From: Zoogloea oleivorans
GTDB taxonomy: Bacteria > Pseudomonadota > Gammaproteobacteria > Burkholderiales > Rhodocyclaceae
DNA: 36,456 nucleotides
Assembly: GCF_008107625.1 (NCBI RefSeq)
Contig: NZ_SDKK01000032.1
Location: 6,469 to 42,924, forward strand
Direction: 5' to 3'
In this document: positions 1 through 7,360 of the stretch, in pieces
Numbering within the stretch: the first letter of the stretch is position 1
How the letters are laid out: every line of letters starts with the position of its first letter
The notes under the pieces: model-generated
Database searches by the model: none
What the model saw: the letters and a program-made list of their open reading frames with translations, nothing else
What the model was told of the DNA's origin: nothing
Translations under genes and position numbers: made by a program

Positions 1-82
1 GGTCGAGGTGCGGATTGCGGCGGTCGGCCTGGCGGGTGCCGGCGGCGGCGATGAGGGCGGCGAGGATGTCTTGCCGGGCCAT
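1..82 (-). CDS. eCIS baseplate gene, 5' end only (Pvc11/gpJ-like position)
   Basis: An ATG at 82-80 opens a frame that stays open to the window edge, giving 27 codons that begin MARQDILAALIAAAG. It follows the gp25-like gene by three bases and reads in the same direction. In PVC/Afp-type clusters the gp25 protein is followed by the large baseplate wedge protein (Pvc11, phage gp6/gpJ relative), so that identity is inferred from position. The visible residues are too few to confirm a family. Confidence 0.5.
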   Translation of the reverse strand, partial: MARQDILAALIAAAGTRQADRRNPHLD

Positions 83-85
83 GGT

Positions 86-511
86 TTATCCCCGGTGGGC
101 GGCGCGGGCGGCCTCGGTGGCTTCGCCCTGGTAGAAGGGAAAGACCAGGTTGAAGCGCGAGTTGGTGCTGCGCACCAGGTAGTCGAGGCGGATCGTCAGC
201 ACGCCTTCATTGAGGCGGCTGTCGTCGATGTCGAGGGCCTGCAGGCGGATGCGCGGCTCGTACACCAGCACGGTGGTGAGGATGCGGTCTTTGAGCACGC
301 TGCGCAGGGTGGTGCTGACGGGTTCGAACATCAGCTCGTGCATGTCGAGCCCGTACTTGGGCTGCAGAAAGCGCTCACCCGGCGCGGTGCCGAAGAGGAT
401 GCGCAGGCTGGCCTGGATGTCGGCTTCGTCTTCGGTCATGCGCACGCCGCCGCTGGCAAAGCTGGGCGGAAAGGACCAGCCGCGGCCGAGGAAGGAGGGG
501 GCGTCGCTCAT
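86..511 (-). CDS. gp25/GPW-family baseplate wedge protein of eCIS (Pvc9-like)
   Basis: This 141-aa protein matches the small gp25-like lysozyme-fold family that sits in the baseplate wedge of contractile tails and helps start sheath assembly. Family-like features are an N-terminal region ending in GGVRMTEDEADIQASLRILF, the stretch PGERFLQPKYGLDMHELMFE, and a C-terminal half with YEPRIRL and a strand-rich LDYLVRSTN segment. Length is normal for the family. The gene begins seven bases after the PAAR gene stop and is followed three bases later by the next baseplate gene, so it is part of one operon. In the PVC reference order as I recall it, gp25 precedes PAAR; here PAAR comes first. Confidence 0.88.
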   Translation of the reverse strand: MSDAPSFLGRGWSFPPSFASGGVRMTEDEADIQASLRILFGTAPGERFLQPKYGLDMHELMFEPVSTTLRSVLKDRILTTVLVYEPRIRLQALDIDDSRLNEGVLTIRLDYLVRSTNSRFNLVFPFYQGEATEAARAAHRG

Positions 512-518
512 GGCTGCA

Positions 519-791
519 TCATCCGATCAGTACGGTGGGCTCGCCGACGGCCGGGCTGGCGCCGCAGGCGCAGCTGTCGCCGACGCGCAGGGCCGGCACG
601 CCGCCGATCAGTACAGTGGCGCTGCCCATGATGAAGGGCGTGACCGGCGGATGAGGCGGCGGGATCACGCAGGAATGCATGTCGCCGAGCACGGCGGCGG
701 GCATGCCGCCGATGAGAACGGTGGGCACGCCAGGGCCGACGATGGTGCCGCCATGGACGCTCAGATCGGAAACGCGGGCTGCGCTGGGCAT
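519..791 (-). CDS. PAAR-type spike tip protein (Pvc10-like)
   Basis: A 90-aa protein of the PAAR/DUF4150-like class, which forms the sharp cone capping the trimeric spike and can carry cargo. Three repeats of a strand motif are visible: PTVLIGGMPAAVLGD near residues 23-37, ATVLIGGVPALRVGD near 58-72, and a final PTVLIG at the C-terminus. Histidine and cysteine residues (GDMHSC, DSCACG) are suitable for the metal site usually found at the tip. It starts 15 bases after the spike gene stop. There is no C-terminal extension, so it is a plain tip without a fused effector. Confidence 0.88.
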   Translation of the reverse strand: MPSAARVSDLSVHGGTIVGPGVPTVLIGGMPAAVLGDMHSCVIPPPHPPVTPFIMGSATVLIGGVPALRVGDSCACGASPAVGEPTVLIG

Positions 792-806
792 GCTGTCATC
801 CTTCGC

Positions 807-2570
807 TCAGTTGATCTGCACCAGTGAACCCTTCACCTTGGCGATGGCCGGGGTGCTGAGTTCGGCGCCGGCGCTGCCTTCGAGTTTGAGCGCCGCGCCG
901 GCCTTGATGTCGAGCCCGGCGCTGGTCTTGATCTCGCCGCTGCTGCCGATGTCGAGCTTGGTTTCGGTGCTGGTCTTGATGTGGAGGGCGGCGCCGCTTT
1001 CGATGGTGATGCCGGCGCTGTCGAGCTTGATGCTGTTGCCGTTCTTGTCTTTGAGCAGCACCGAGCCCTGGTCGTCGTCGAAGACCAGTTGCTGCTCGGC
1101 CGGGGTGGTGATGGTCAGGATCACCTTGTCGTCGTCGATGTGCAGCTTGATGCCGCTGCGGCTGACGAAGACCTTCTCGTGGTTGTCGTTGCTGGGCGTC
1201 AGCGTAGCCGGGTGGGCGCTGCTGTGGAGCATGCCGAGAATGACCGGGGCCCGCGGGTCGTCGTCGAAGAAGCCGACCACCACTTCGTCGCTGATCTCGG
1301 GGCGGATCATTACGCCCCGGTTGTTGCCGGCGTCGGCGCTGGCGACCCGTGCCCACACGCCGTCGCCGGCCGGGTCTACCAGCGGCAGGCGCACGCGCAC
1401 ACGGAATTCGTTGTCCGGGTCCTCGTTGTCGGTGACCACGCCGATCTGCAGGCCGTGGGCGGGGGCCAGCAGGCTGGTGGTGCGGCGAGCTTCGAGGCGT
1501 TCGCGGCGGGCCGGGTCTTCGGGCACACCGCCAAACTGCAGGTGGGTGCGCCAGCCCTGGCTGGGGTCCATCTCGTGGCGCACGGCGGTGAGCAGCACCT
1601 TGCCGTTGAAACGCTCGCCGACGCCGGCCAGCTCGATCACGTCACCGGGCAGTACCTGGCCGAGGCCGACGCACATGGCCCGCCCACTCACCTTGTCGAG
1701 GCGGGCGCGGGCGAAGCGGGCATCGGCGGTGGCGGTGGCTTCGCCGTCGGGGATCATCACGTGGCGCAGCTCGAGGGCATCGACGCCCATGGCCGAGGCG
1801 AGATCGTCCGGCGTGAGGTTGCCCGGGCCGCTGAAGGCGGGCGGGCTGGCGTCGAGGGTATGCACGGCCTGGTCGGCGGCGCTCCAGGTGAGGGTCTTGA
1901 CGGCCTGGGTCTGCTCACGGGCGTCGATCTCGGCGTCGAATTCGAGCAGCGTGGCGCCGAACTGCAGCGTGGCGACCGGCGACGCCGAGGCATCCGGCAG
2001 GCGGGTTTCGATGTCGGCGCCACGGGTGAAGACGAGCTGGCCGTTGGCCTGGGCGCGGGTGACGAGAAAGTCCCAGTCTGTGCAGTCGTACTGGACCAGG
2101 TGCTTGTGGCTGAAACTGGTGCTGGCGATGGTGGCATTGAGGCCGGCGTCGGAACACAGCTGGCTCATCACGTCGCTGTCGGTCTTGTCGAAATAGGTGG
2201 CGCCGTGGCGCTTGAGGCTCATTTTGGTAGCCGCGTGGCGGCATTCGATGAGCAGTTGCGGCGGGGCGCCTTCGCGCACCTTGAGGCGCTGGCGCACCAC
2301 CAGGCCCTTGAAAAGCAGGTCCGGGCTGGCTGCGCCGGCAAGGATCTCGACCTCGGCGCCGGGCACGAAGAGCGCATCGTTGCTGAGCAGGAAGTTACTG
2401 CTGGCGGCGTCGCCGTCGCGCCAGGCCAGCCGCGCGGTGGCGATGTGGTTGGCGGTGCTGAGCACGCTGACCGACATGAGCTGGTGGGTGCGCGGCACGG
2501 GGCTGCCGTTCACCTTCACGGTGAACTCCCGTTGTTCGGCATCGATGGGGAGCGTGCGCGGGGCGTTGAT
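807..2570 (-). CDS. VgrG/Pvc8-like trimeric spike protein; true start unclear
   Basis: This is the central spike of the injection particle, about 587 aa. The N-terminal part (FTVKVNGSPVP, ATARLAWRDGDA, LLFKGLVVRQRLKV) resembles the gp27-like domain of VgrG/Pvc8. A gp5-type OB fold follows (IGVVTDNEDPDNEFRVRVRL, VWARVAS, EVVVGFFDDDPRAPVILGML). The C-terminal 110 residues are short repeating strands (GNSIKLDSAGITIESGA, HIKTSTETKLDI) typical of a triangular beta-helix. No in-frame ATG, GTG or TTG lies at the expected start. The end given here is an in-frame ATC; the first in-frame GTG is at 2519. An ATG at 2575, overlapping the upstream stop as ATGA, is in a different frame and would need one extra base to join this one. 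Confidence 0.87.
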   Translation of the reverse strand: MNAPRTLPIDAEQREFTVKVNGSPVPRTHQLMSVSVLSTANHIATARLAWRDGDAASSNFLLSNDALFVPGAEVEILAGAASPDLLFKGLVVRQRLKVREGAPPQLLIECRHAATKMSLKRHGATYFDKTDSDVMSQLCSDAGLNATIASTSFSHKHLVQYDCTDWDFLVTRAQANGQLVFTRGADIETRLPDASASPVATLQFGATLLEFDAEIDAREQTQAVKTLTWSAADQAVHTLDASPPAFSGPGNLTPDDLASAMGVDALELRHVMIPDGEATATADARFARARLDKVSGRAMCVGLGQVLPGDVIELAGVGERFNGKVLLTAVRHEMDPSQGWRTHLQFGGVPEDPARRERLEARRTTSLLAPAHGLQIGVVTDNEDPDNEFRVRVRLPLVDPAGDGVWARVASADAGNNRGVMIRPEISDEVVVGFFDDDPRAPVILGMLHSSAHPATLTPSNDNHEKVFVSRSGIKLHIDDDKVILTITTPAEQQLVFDDDQGSVLLKDKNGNSIKLDSAGITIESGAALHIKTSTETKLDIGSSGEIKTSAGLDIKAGAALKLEGSAGAELSTPAIAKVKGSLVQIN

Positions 2571-2571
2571 T

Positions 2572-3240
2572 TCATTTCTCCAGCGGCGGGAACACGACGC
2601 GTGTGCCCGGCGGCAGGTGCCGGAAGCCGTCGAGGCCGTTGGCCCGGGCCACCTTGGGCGCGTAGTGGGGGTCGCCGTAGATCGCCGTGCACAGGGCGGC
2701 GAGGGTTTCGCCGGCATGCACGATGCGCACGTGGGTGAGGTCGGGGGACGAATCCTGGGCCAGCGCCACCCGGGTCTGGTCGTCGGAGGTGTCGGTGAAC
2801 ACGGCGGTGATGACCGCCCGCAGGGGCACGCCGCTGGGCTTGAAGAGCTTGTAGACGATGGATGCGCTCTTGAGCACGCAGCGCTTCACCTGGATGCGCC
2901 CCCACATCACCTTGAGGTAGTTGGGGCGGTGGATGTCACCGTTGTAGCCGGTGACGGTCTGGAAGGATTCGACCTTCTGCTGCACGTCGAGGGGCCGGCC
3001 GTTGGCGCCGGTGCCGTCGAGGAAGAAGACCAGGGTCAGATCGCCCGGCTTGACCTTCTTGAAGTCCATGCGGCTGCCGGTGCTGCCGGCGCCCTGGCCG
3101 CTGTCGTACTCCATCTCCCAGGCGAGGGTGATCTCGGCCGGATTGACGTAGGCCTCGAAGGTGTCGATGGGCGCGCCGCTGTAGTCCGGGGCCTTGAAGG
3201 CCTGGATCTTGAGGCGTTCGAGTTCGCCACGTTCGCTCAT
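2572..3240 (-). CDS. Pvc7-like CIS tube-initiator protein with C-terminal LysM
   Basis: This 222-aa protein fits the CIS tube protein family, which sits at the baseplate and links spike to tube (Pvc7 in PVC particles; gp53/gp54-like role). The N-terminal domain carries the family pattern EAYVNPAEITLAWEMEYDSG, then TLVFFLDGTG and HRPNYLKVMWG. The last 50 residues form a LysM-like module (VRIVHAGETLAALCTAIYGD, then LPPGTRVVFPP). Its ATG overlaps the stop of the DUF5908 gene in an ATGA arrangement at 3237-3240, implying translational coupling. Its own stop overlaps an out-of-frame ATG, discussed with the spike gene. Confidence 0.88.
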   Translation of the reverse strand: MSERGELERLKIQAFKAPDYSGAPIDTFEAYVNPAEITLAWEMEYDSGQGAGSTGSRMDFKKVKPGDLTLVFFLDGTGANGRPLDVQQKVESFQTVTGYNGDIHRPNYLKVMWGRIQVKRCVLKSASIVYKLFKPSGVPLRAVITAVFTDTSDDQTRVALAQDSSPDLTHVRIVHAGETLAALCTAIYGDPHYAPKVARANGLDGFRHLPPGTRVVFPPLEK

Positions 3241-3398
3241 GGCTCACGCTCCTGGCGCAGGATTTCGAGCACCTGGGCGACGCACTCGGCGATCAGGGCC
3301 TGCTTGTCGGCTTCCGGTGCCGGCGCGCTGGCCGCACCACCGGCCGCGGCGTTGCCGACTTCGACCGAGATGACGACTTCATCGACGATGATGGGCAT
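3237..3398 (-). CDS. DUF5908-family mini-protein (Pvc6-like)
   Basis: A 53-aa protein beginning MPIIVDEVVISVEVGN, with an Ala/Pro-rich middle and an acidic helical tail ending ALIAECVAQVLEILRQEREP. A very short protein with an 'MPI-x-I-x-E-V/L-x-I' opening between the second tube gene and the Pvc7-like gene is the hallmark of DUF5908/Pvc6. I choose the start at 3398 because the upstream in-frame sequence overlaps the tube gene. The stop overlaps the next ATG. Its exact role in the particle is not known to me. Confidence 0.8.
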   Translation of the reverse strand: MPIIVDEVVISVEVGNAAAGGAASAPAPEADKQALIAECVAQVLEILRQEREP

Positions 3399-3411
3399 GC
3401 GGGGCTCCGGG

Positions 3412-3855
3412 TTACGACTTGTCCACGGTGAAGTACTGGTAAGCCAGCTGCAGGGTCTCGACCACGTAGGCGTTGCTGCTGGCACTCAGGTCGCTCACCG
3501 CCCACTTCACCGGGTAGGCGCCGATCAGGTGCCAGGTCATCAGCGGTTCGTGCTTTTCGTTGAGCAGCTTCACGTCCACGTTCTTGGGGTGGATGTCGAG
3601 GTTCTCGATGCAGTCGCGGGTCCAGTCCCAGATCGCCGAGCTTTTCAGCAGGCCGCGCTTGAGCACCAGATCGGGGTACTTGGCCCGCTGGGGGTAGCGC
3701 TGGATGAAGCGGTTCTCGCCGCCTTCCGGCACTTCCTCGGCGGCCAGCTCGAAGGACAGCCCGCCCACGTCGGTAAAGCGGACGTCGTCATCGAGCGCGC
3801 GCGCGAGGCCGAGGACTTCCACCTTGAAGTGAAATCCGACGGGCGGGGTGTACAT
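3412..3855 (-). CDS. eCIS inner tube protein, second copy (gp19/Hcp-like)
   Basis: A 147-aa phage tail-tube (T4 gp19-like) family protein. Recognisable blocks are FHFKVEVLGL at the start, FTDVGGLSFEL, VLKRGLLKSS, WDWTRDCIENLD, DVKLLNEKHEPLMTWHLIGAYPVKW, and a C-terminal strand VVETLQLAYQYFTV. It is clearly paralogous to the first tube protein but diverged. In PVC particles a Pvc5-like copy near the baseplate side is distinct from the main tube Pvc1, which may be the division of labour here. It follows the first tube gene by 17 bases, and the DUF5908 gene starts 13 bases after it. Confidence 0.9.
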   Translation of the reverse strand: MYTPPVGFHFKVEVLGLARALDDDVRFTDVGGLSFELAAEEVPEGGENRFIQRYPQRAKYPDLVLKRGLLKSSAIWDWTRDCIENLDIHPKNVDVKLLNEKHEPLMTWHLIGAYPVKWAVSDLSASSNAYVVETLQLAYQYFTVDKS

Positions 3856-3872
3856 GACCGGGCCTCAGCGGC

Positions 3873-4307
3873 TCACTCGTTCTGCAACTCGAGCCCTTCG
3901 TGGGCCAGTTCGATGGACTCGATGGCCACCTCGTTGCCGCTGGCCTTGAGCTGCGGCCCCTCGACCTTGACCGGGAAGGCGTTGTGGATCTTCCATACCA
4001 TCACCGGCTCGTGGCTTTCGTTGAGCAGGCTGATGGTCAGGTCGCGGCGCTCGACGGTGTTGAGCTTGATGGTGGCGAGCCACTTGAAGAAGTCGTTGTC
4101 CGACTTGACGATGCCGCGCTTGAGGGTGACGTTGCTGAACTTGCGCAGCCCCGGCATCTTGATCGATGAATACTCGGGGAAGGAGCCGTCGCGGTACTCG
4201 ATGGCCTGGTTTTCCTGAGTCAGGCCGGTGACCTCGGAAAAGCCGATGCGGGAGCCGCCCCACTGGACGGTGAAGTGGAAGACGGGCAGGGGATACTGGG
4301 CAGGCAT
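3873..4307 (-). CDS. eCIS inner tube protein, first copy (gp19/Hcp-like)
   Basis: A 144-aa gp19-like tube protein with FHFTVQWGGSRIGFSEVTGL, VTLKRGIVKSDNDFFKWL, DLTISLLNESHEPVMVWKIHNAFPVKV and a terminal IESIELAHEGLEL. It should polymerise into the rigid hollow tube that the sheath drives into the target. An AAAGGAA ribosome site sits about seven bases before the ATG. It follows the sheath gene after a 71-base spacer that contains a GC-rich hairpin (4337-4370). This is the widest gap within the operon and probably tunes tube expression separately from the baseplate genes. Confidence 0.92.
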   Translation of the reverse strand: MPAQYPLPVFHFTVQWGGSRIGFSEVTGLTQENQAIEYRDGSFPEYSSIKMPGLRKFSNVTLKRGIVKSDNDFFKWLATIKLNTVERRDLTISLLNESHEPVMVWKIHNAFPVKVEGPQLKASGNEVAIESIELAHEGLELQNE

Positions 4308-4336
4308 GTCGATTCCTTTCGGTGTCTGGAAGCGGG

Positions 4337-4370
4337 CGGGCCGGGGCTACGGGCGTAGCGGCACGGCCCG
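4337..4370 (-). promoter_or_regulatory. Nested GC-rich hairpin between sheath and tube genes
   Basis: A seven-base outer stem (4337-4343 with 4364-4370) encloses a five-base inner stem (4346-4350 with 4355-4359) around a four-base loop. It lies eight bases past the sheath stop and 30 bases before the tube ATG. No T tract follows on the minus strand, so a complete terminator is unlikely. An mRNA-stabilising or processing element at a stoichiometry-sensitive junction is my inference. Confidence 0.55.
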
Positions 4371-4378
4371 GCGACGGG

Positions 4379-6334
4379 TCAGGATGTCTGCAGCTTGTGA
4401 TAGAACTTGAGGATGATGAATTCGGCCGGGCGAACCACTGCCATGCCGATTTCCACATACATGCGGCCTTCCAGAATGTCCTGGCTGCTCATGGTGGTGC
4501 CCAGCCCGCAGCGCACGAAGAAGGCGTCCTTGGTGGTCGAGCCGGCCAGCGCGCCTTCGCGCCACTTTTGGGTCAGGTAGCTTTCGATCATCCCGCGCAC
4601 CTTGACCCAGGTGTTGGCGTCGTTGGGCTCGAAGACCGCCCAGTAGGTGGATTTCTTGACCGATTCTTCGACCATGTTGAAGAAGCGCCGCACCGAGATG
4701 TAGCGCCATTCGTTGTCGTTGCCGGCCAGGGTGCGGGCGCCCCACACGAGGGTGCCCTTGCCGACGAAGGCGCGGATCGCATTGACCGACTTGCCGGCAG
4801 TGGCGTCCACGTTGAGGTTGTCGGTGTCGTCGCTGTCCAGCGCGTAGGTGGGGCCGATGACGCCGGTCAGGCTGACGTTGGCGGGGGATTTCCAGACGCC
4901 GCGCTGGCCGTCGACCAGTGCGTAGATGCCGGCGATGGCGCCGGACGGCGGGCAGGCGGTGAGGGTGCTGTTCACGCCGCGCACGATGTCGCGGTAGGTG
5001 CCGAAGCTTTCCAGCAGGTTGGCTTCGGCGTTGCTCTGGTAGGCCAGCGCGGCGGCGTCGATGTTGGCGAGGGCCGAGGACAGGCTGCCGAAAGCGCGTT
5101 GGATGGCCGCCAGCGCGGCGCCGAGGCGGGCCGCGTCGTCGGCGCCGCTGATGGCGGTGGTCGAGGCGGTGGGGGCGTCGTCGGTGAACAGGGTGTCCCA
5201 GTCGGCCAGCGCAAGGACGCCGACGGCCGGGTATTGCAGCGCGTAGGCGGCATCCAGCTTGCCGTCGAGTTCGCGTTCGACGGCGATCAGCCCGGACAGG
5301 GCGGGCAGGAAGGTGTTGGTGACGGCCCGCCCCACGTCGGCCCGCAGGCTGGGGTGGGTGAAGGCGCCGGCGCCGGCGGCCATGCCATCCACCAGTGGGG
5401 CGATCTCGTAGACGAAGGCGAACAGGGTCTGCAGGTGGGCCGCGTCGGGGCTGCCCTGGTAGGCCAGCACGGCGGTGCCGTAGGCGTCGGAAACCGGGGT
5501 GCCGGCGGCGCCGCTGACGGTGGCCCGGCGGGCCGGCAGGCCGGCAATGTCGGCCTGGGCCTGGTCGAGGCGCTGGATGAGGGTAATGATCGCCGCGTCG
5601 CCGGTGAGGGAGGCCAGGGTGACGGCGACGCCGCCCTTCCTCAGCTTGCCCTTGAGGTCGGCGTAACCGACGTTCTTGGGATAGTTGAGCTTGAGCCACG
5701 GGGCGTAGGCGGCGCCGTACTTGAGGCTGTTGATGCCGACCCGGTCGCGCATTTCGCCGACTACGGTGGTGTGGGCGGTCTTGTCGGTGGCCAGCCGGGT
5801 GTCGAGCACGGCCACCCGGTCGCCGAGCTTGCCGCACTGGTTGAGGGCGGCCATCTGCACGGCGGCGAGTTCGTCAGCGGTCAGGCCGGCGGCGTCGGGA
5901 AAGAGCAGGATGGTGGGTTCATCGACGGTGGCGACGCGCTTCAGGCCGGCGATCAACTGGTCCTTGTCGGTGCTGTCGCCGTGCTTGCCGACCGAGGTGA
6001 TCCAGGCCTTGCCGCCGCCGTTGTCGAAGAACAGGCGCAGGCTGTCGTAGAGGTACTTGGTGTTGGTGGCGGCCAGCGCGGCGCTCTGGAAGCGGTTACC
6101 GGCGTCGAGGGCCACGCTGTCGAGCTGCAGCGCCGGGGCGCCGCCGAAGAGGTTCTCGAATTCGAGCAGCGAGGTGATGCGCGTCGGGACGTTTTTCAGG
6201 TCGCCGTCGATGATGCGGCTGGCTTTGGCGGTGTAGCCGACGAAGGCCGGTACGGCGGTTTCCACTTCCGCGACCGAAGGCGGAAACACCGAAATTTCTT
6301 CGACATACACGTCGGGCGTGCGGTAAGTGGGCAT
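4379..6334 (-). CDS. eCIS contractile sheath protein, unusually large (651 aa)
   Basis: The N-terminus (MPTYRTPDVYVEEISVFPPS, then AVPAFVGYTA) and C-terminus (IEIG-like MYVEIGMAVVRPAEFIILKF) are those of PVC/Afp and phage tail sheath proteins. The core includes PTILLFPDAAGL (140-151), YGAAYAPWLKL (206-216) and the conserved PPSGAIAGIYALVDGQRGVW from residue 462. The sheath contracts and drives the tube through the target membrane. Between residues about 220 and 455 there is an Ala-rich segment far longer than the usual linker between those two motifs. A purine-rich GAGGAG lies about 11 bases before the ATG. Only one sheath gene is present in the window, whereas PVC carries three. Confidence 0.93.
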   Translation of the reverse strand: MPTYRTPDVYVEEISVFPPSVAEVETAVPAFVGYTAKASRIIDGDLKNVPTRITSLLEFENLFGGAPALQLDSVALDAGNRFQSAALAATNTKYLYDSLRLFFDNGGGKAWITSVGKHGDSTDKDQLIAGLKRVATVDEPTILLFPDAAGLTADELAAVQMAALNQCGKLGDRVAVLDTRLATDKTAHTTVVGEMRDRVGINSLKYGAAYAPWLKLNYPKNVGYADLKGKLRKGGVAVTLASLTGDAAIITLIQRLDQAQADIAGLPARRATVSGAAGTPVSDAYGTAVLAYQGSPDAAHLQTLFAFVYEIAPLVDGMAAGAGAFTHPSLRADVGRAVTNTFLPALSGLIAVERELDGKLDAAYALQYPAVGVLALADWDTLFTDDAPTASTTAISGADDAARLGAALAAIQRAFGSLSSALANIDAAALAYQSNAEANLLESFGTYRDIVRGVNSTLTACPPSGAIAGIYALVDGQRGVWKSPANVSLTGVIGPTYALDSDDTDNLNVDATAGKSVNAIRAFVGKGTLVWGARTLAGNDNEWRYISVRRFFNMVEESVKKSTYWAVFEPNDANTWVKVRGMIESYLTQKWREGALAGSTTKDAFFVRCGLGTTMSSQDILEGRMYVEIGMAVVRPAEFIILKFYHKLQTS

Positions 6335-6349
6335 GGTCGATTCGCTCCT

Positions 6350-7360
6350 CTAAGGCTTACTCAGGTGGACGATGAACTGGGCGTCACTGCGTTCGGCGCC
6401 GGGTTGCGGCAGGTTGCCGATGAGCACCTCGCCGTTGCGGTGCAGTTCGAACCCGTGCGGCCCCCGGGCGCGCCGGGCGATGGGGGTGGTGGCTTCGAAG
6501 AGCACGATTTTTCGGGTGCCGCCGGCGTCGAGCAGGGCTGGGGCCAGGCGGTCGGCGGCAAAGGGCGGCAACTGGCGGGTGAAGGCGACGGGCGTGCGGG
6601 CGTCGCTGGCGGCGCCCTTGTCGAGCACCTGGATGCTGTCGAAATCCGCATCGCTGGCCGGTTTGACGACCACGTAGTAGCGCAACCGGTCGCTGCGGGC
6701 GCTGAAGTGGAGGGTGAAGGCGCAGCCCGTGGCGACGTGGTCGGCGCTGGCGGTGAGGCTGAGCAGGCCCCACACCGGTGTGGCGGCGAGGGTCGGTTCG
6801 ATGAGGAGGTGACGGGGGGCGTTGAGCCCACCGGCGGCCGCTTCGCTGACGACAATTTCGCCGGGCTCGCTGGCGCCGCGAAAGGTCCATGAAGCGTCGG
6901 TGGCCCGGAGTTGGGCGCTGGTCAGCGGCGTGCCTGCCGGGGTGGCGATGTGCAGATCGAGGGGGCGGGCGGCGAGGCGCGGTGTGATCTGCGGTTGCGG
7001 GCCGCACAGTTCGACGCCGCGCGGGGCCGCGTCGAGGGCGTCGGGGCTGGCGGCGTTGGCGAATAGCGGCGTTTCGCCGGCGGCGAGGGCGAAGGGCGCG
7101 GTGTATTGGGTGAAGCAGCCGTCCCGCGGGGCGAGGCCGAAGAGCAGGCGGCGACCGGTGCATTCGCCGAGGGGCTCGCCATCGCTGTCGACACCGATCA
7201 GCACGTGCAGCACGCCGTCCCGCTCGCGGACCAGCGCACGCATGCCGGCCAGCGCGTCGCGGGTCGCCGCCGGCACGATGAAGGCCAGATCGTCGCAGGC
7301 ACCACCGCGGAAGTCGTGGCGCACGGCAACGGTCCACAGGGTGCGGTAGGCACTGATCAT
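6350..7360 (-). CDS. Unrecognised 336-aa protein encoded in the eCIS operon
   Basis: I do not recognise this family. The ATG at 7360 overlaps the stop of the DUF4255 gene (ATGA), and the product begins MISAYRTLWTVAVRHDFRGG. An upstream extension of the frame runs inside the neighbouring gene and is rejected. No signal peptide or membrane segment is visible. The N-terminal half (about 1-110) looks like a compact mixed fold. The C-terminal half, from about residue 165, is rich in alternating strands such as GLLSLTASADH, FTLHFSARSDRLRYYVVVKP and KIVLFEATTPIARR. It ends GERSDAQFIVHLSKP-like, 15 bases before the sheath gene. The position suggests a structural or assembly part of the particle, perhaps cap or baseplate, rather than a toxin. 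Confidence 0.72.
   Translation of the reverse strand: MISAYRTLWTVAVRHDFRGGACDDLAFIVPAATRDALAGMRALVRERDGVLHVLIGVDSDGEPLGECTGRRLLFGLAPRDGCFTQYTAPFALAAGETPLFANAASPDALDAAPRGVELCGPQPQITPRLAARPLDLHIATPAGTPLTSAQLRATDASWTFRGASEPGEIVVSEAAAGGLNAPRHLLIEPTLAATPVWGLLSLTASADHVATGCAFTLHFSARSDRLRYYVVVKPASDADFDSIQVLDKGAASDARTPVAFTRQLPPFAADRLAPALLDAGGTRKIVLFEATTPIARRARGPHGFELHRNGEVLIGNLPQPGAERSDAQFIVHLSKP

Noticed and set aside
4322-6892. 856-codon plus-strand frame across the sheath and unknown eCIS genes
   Set aside because: Gly/Val/Ala-rich shadow of the minus-strand sheath gene, with no recognisable domain or ribosome site.
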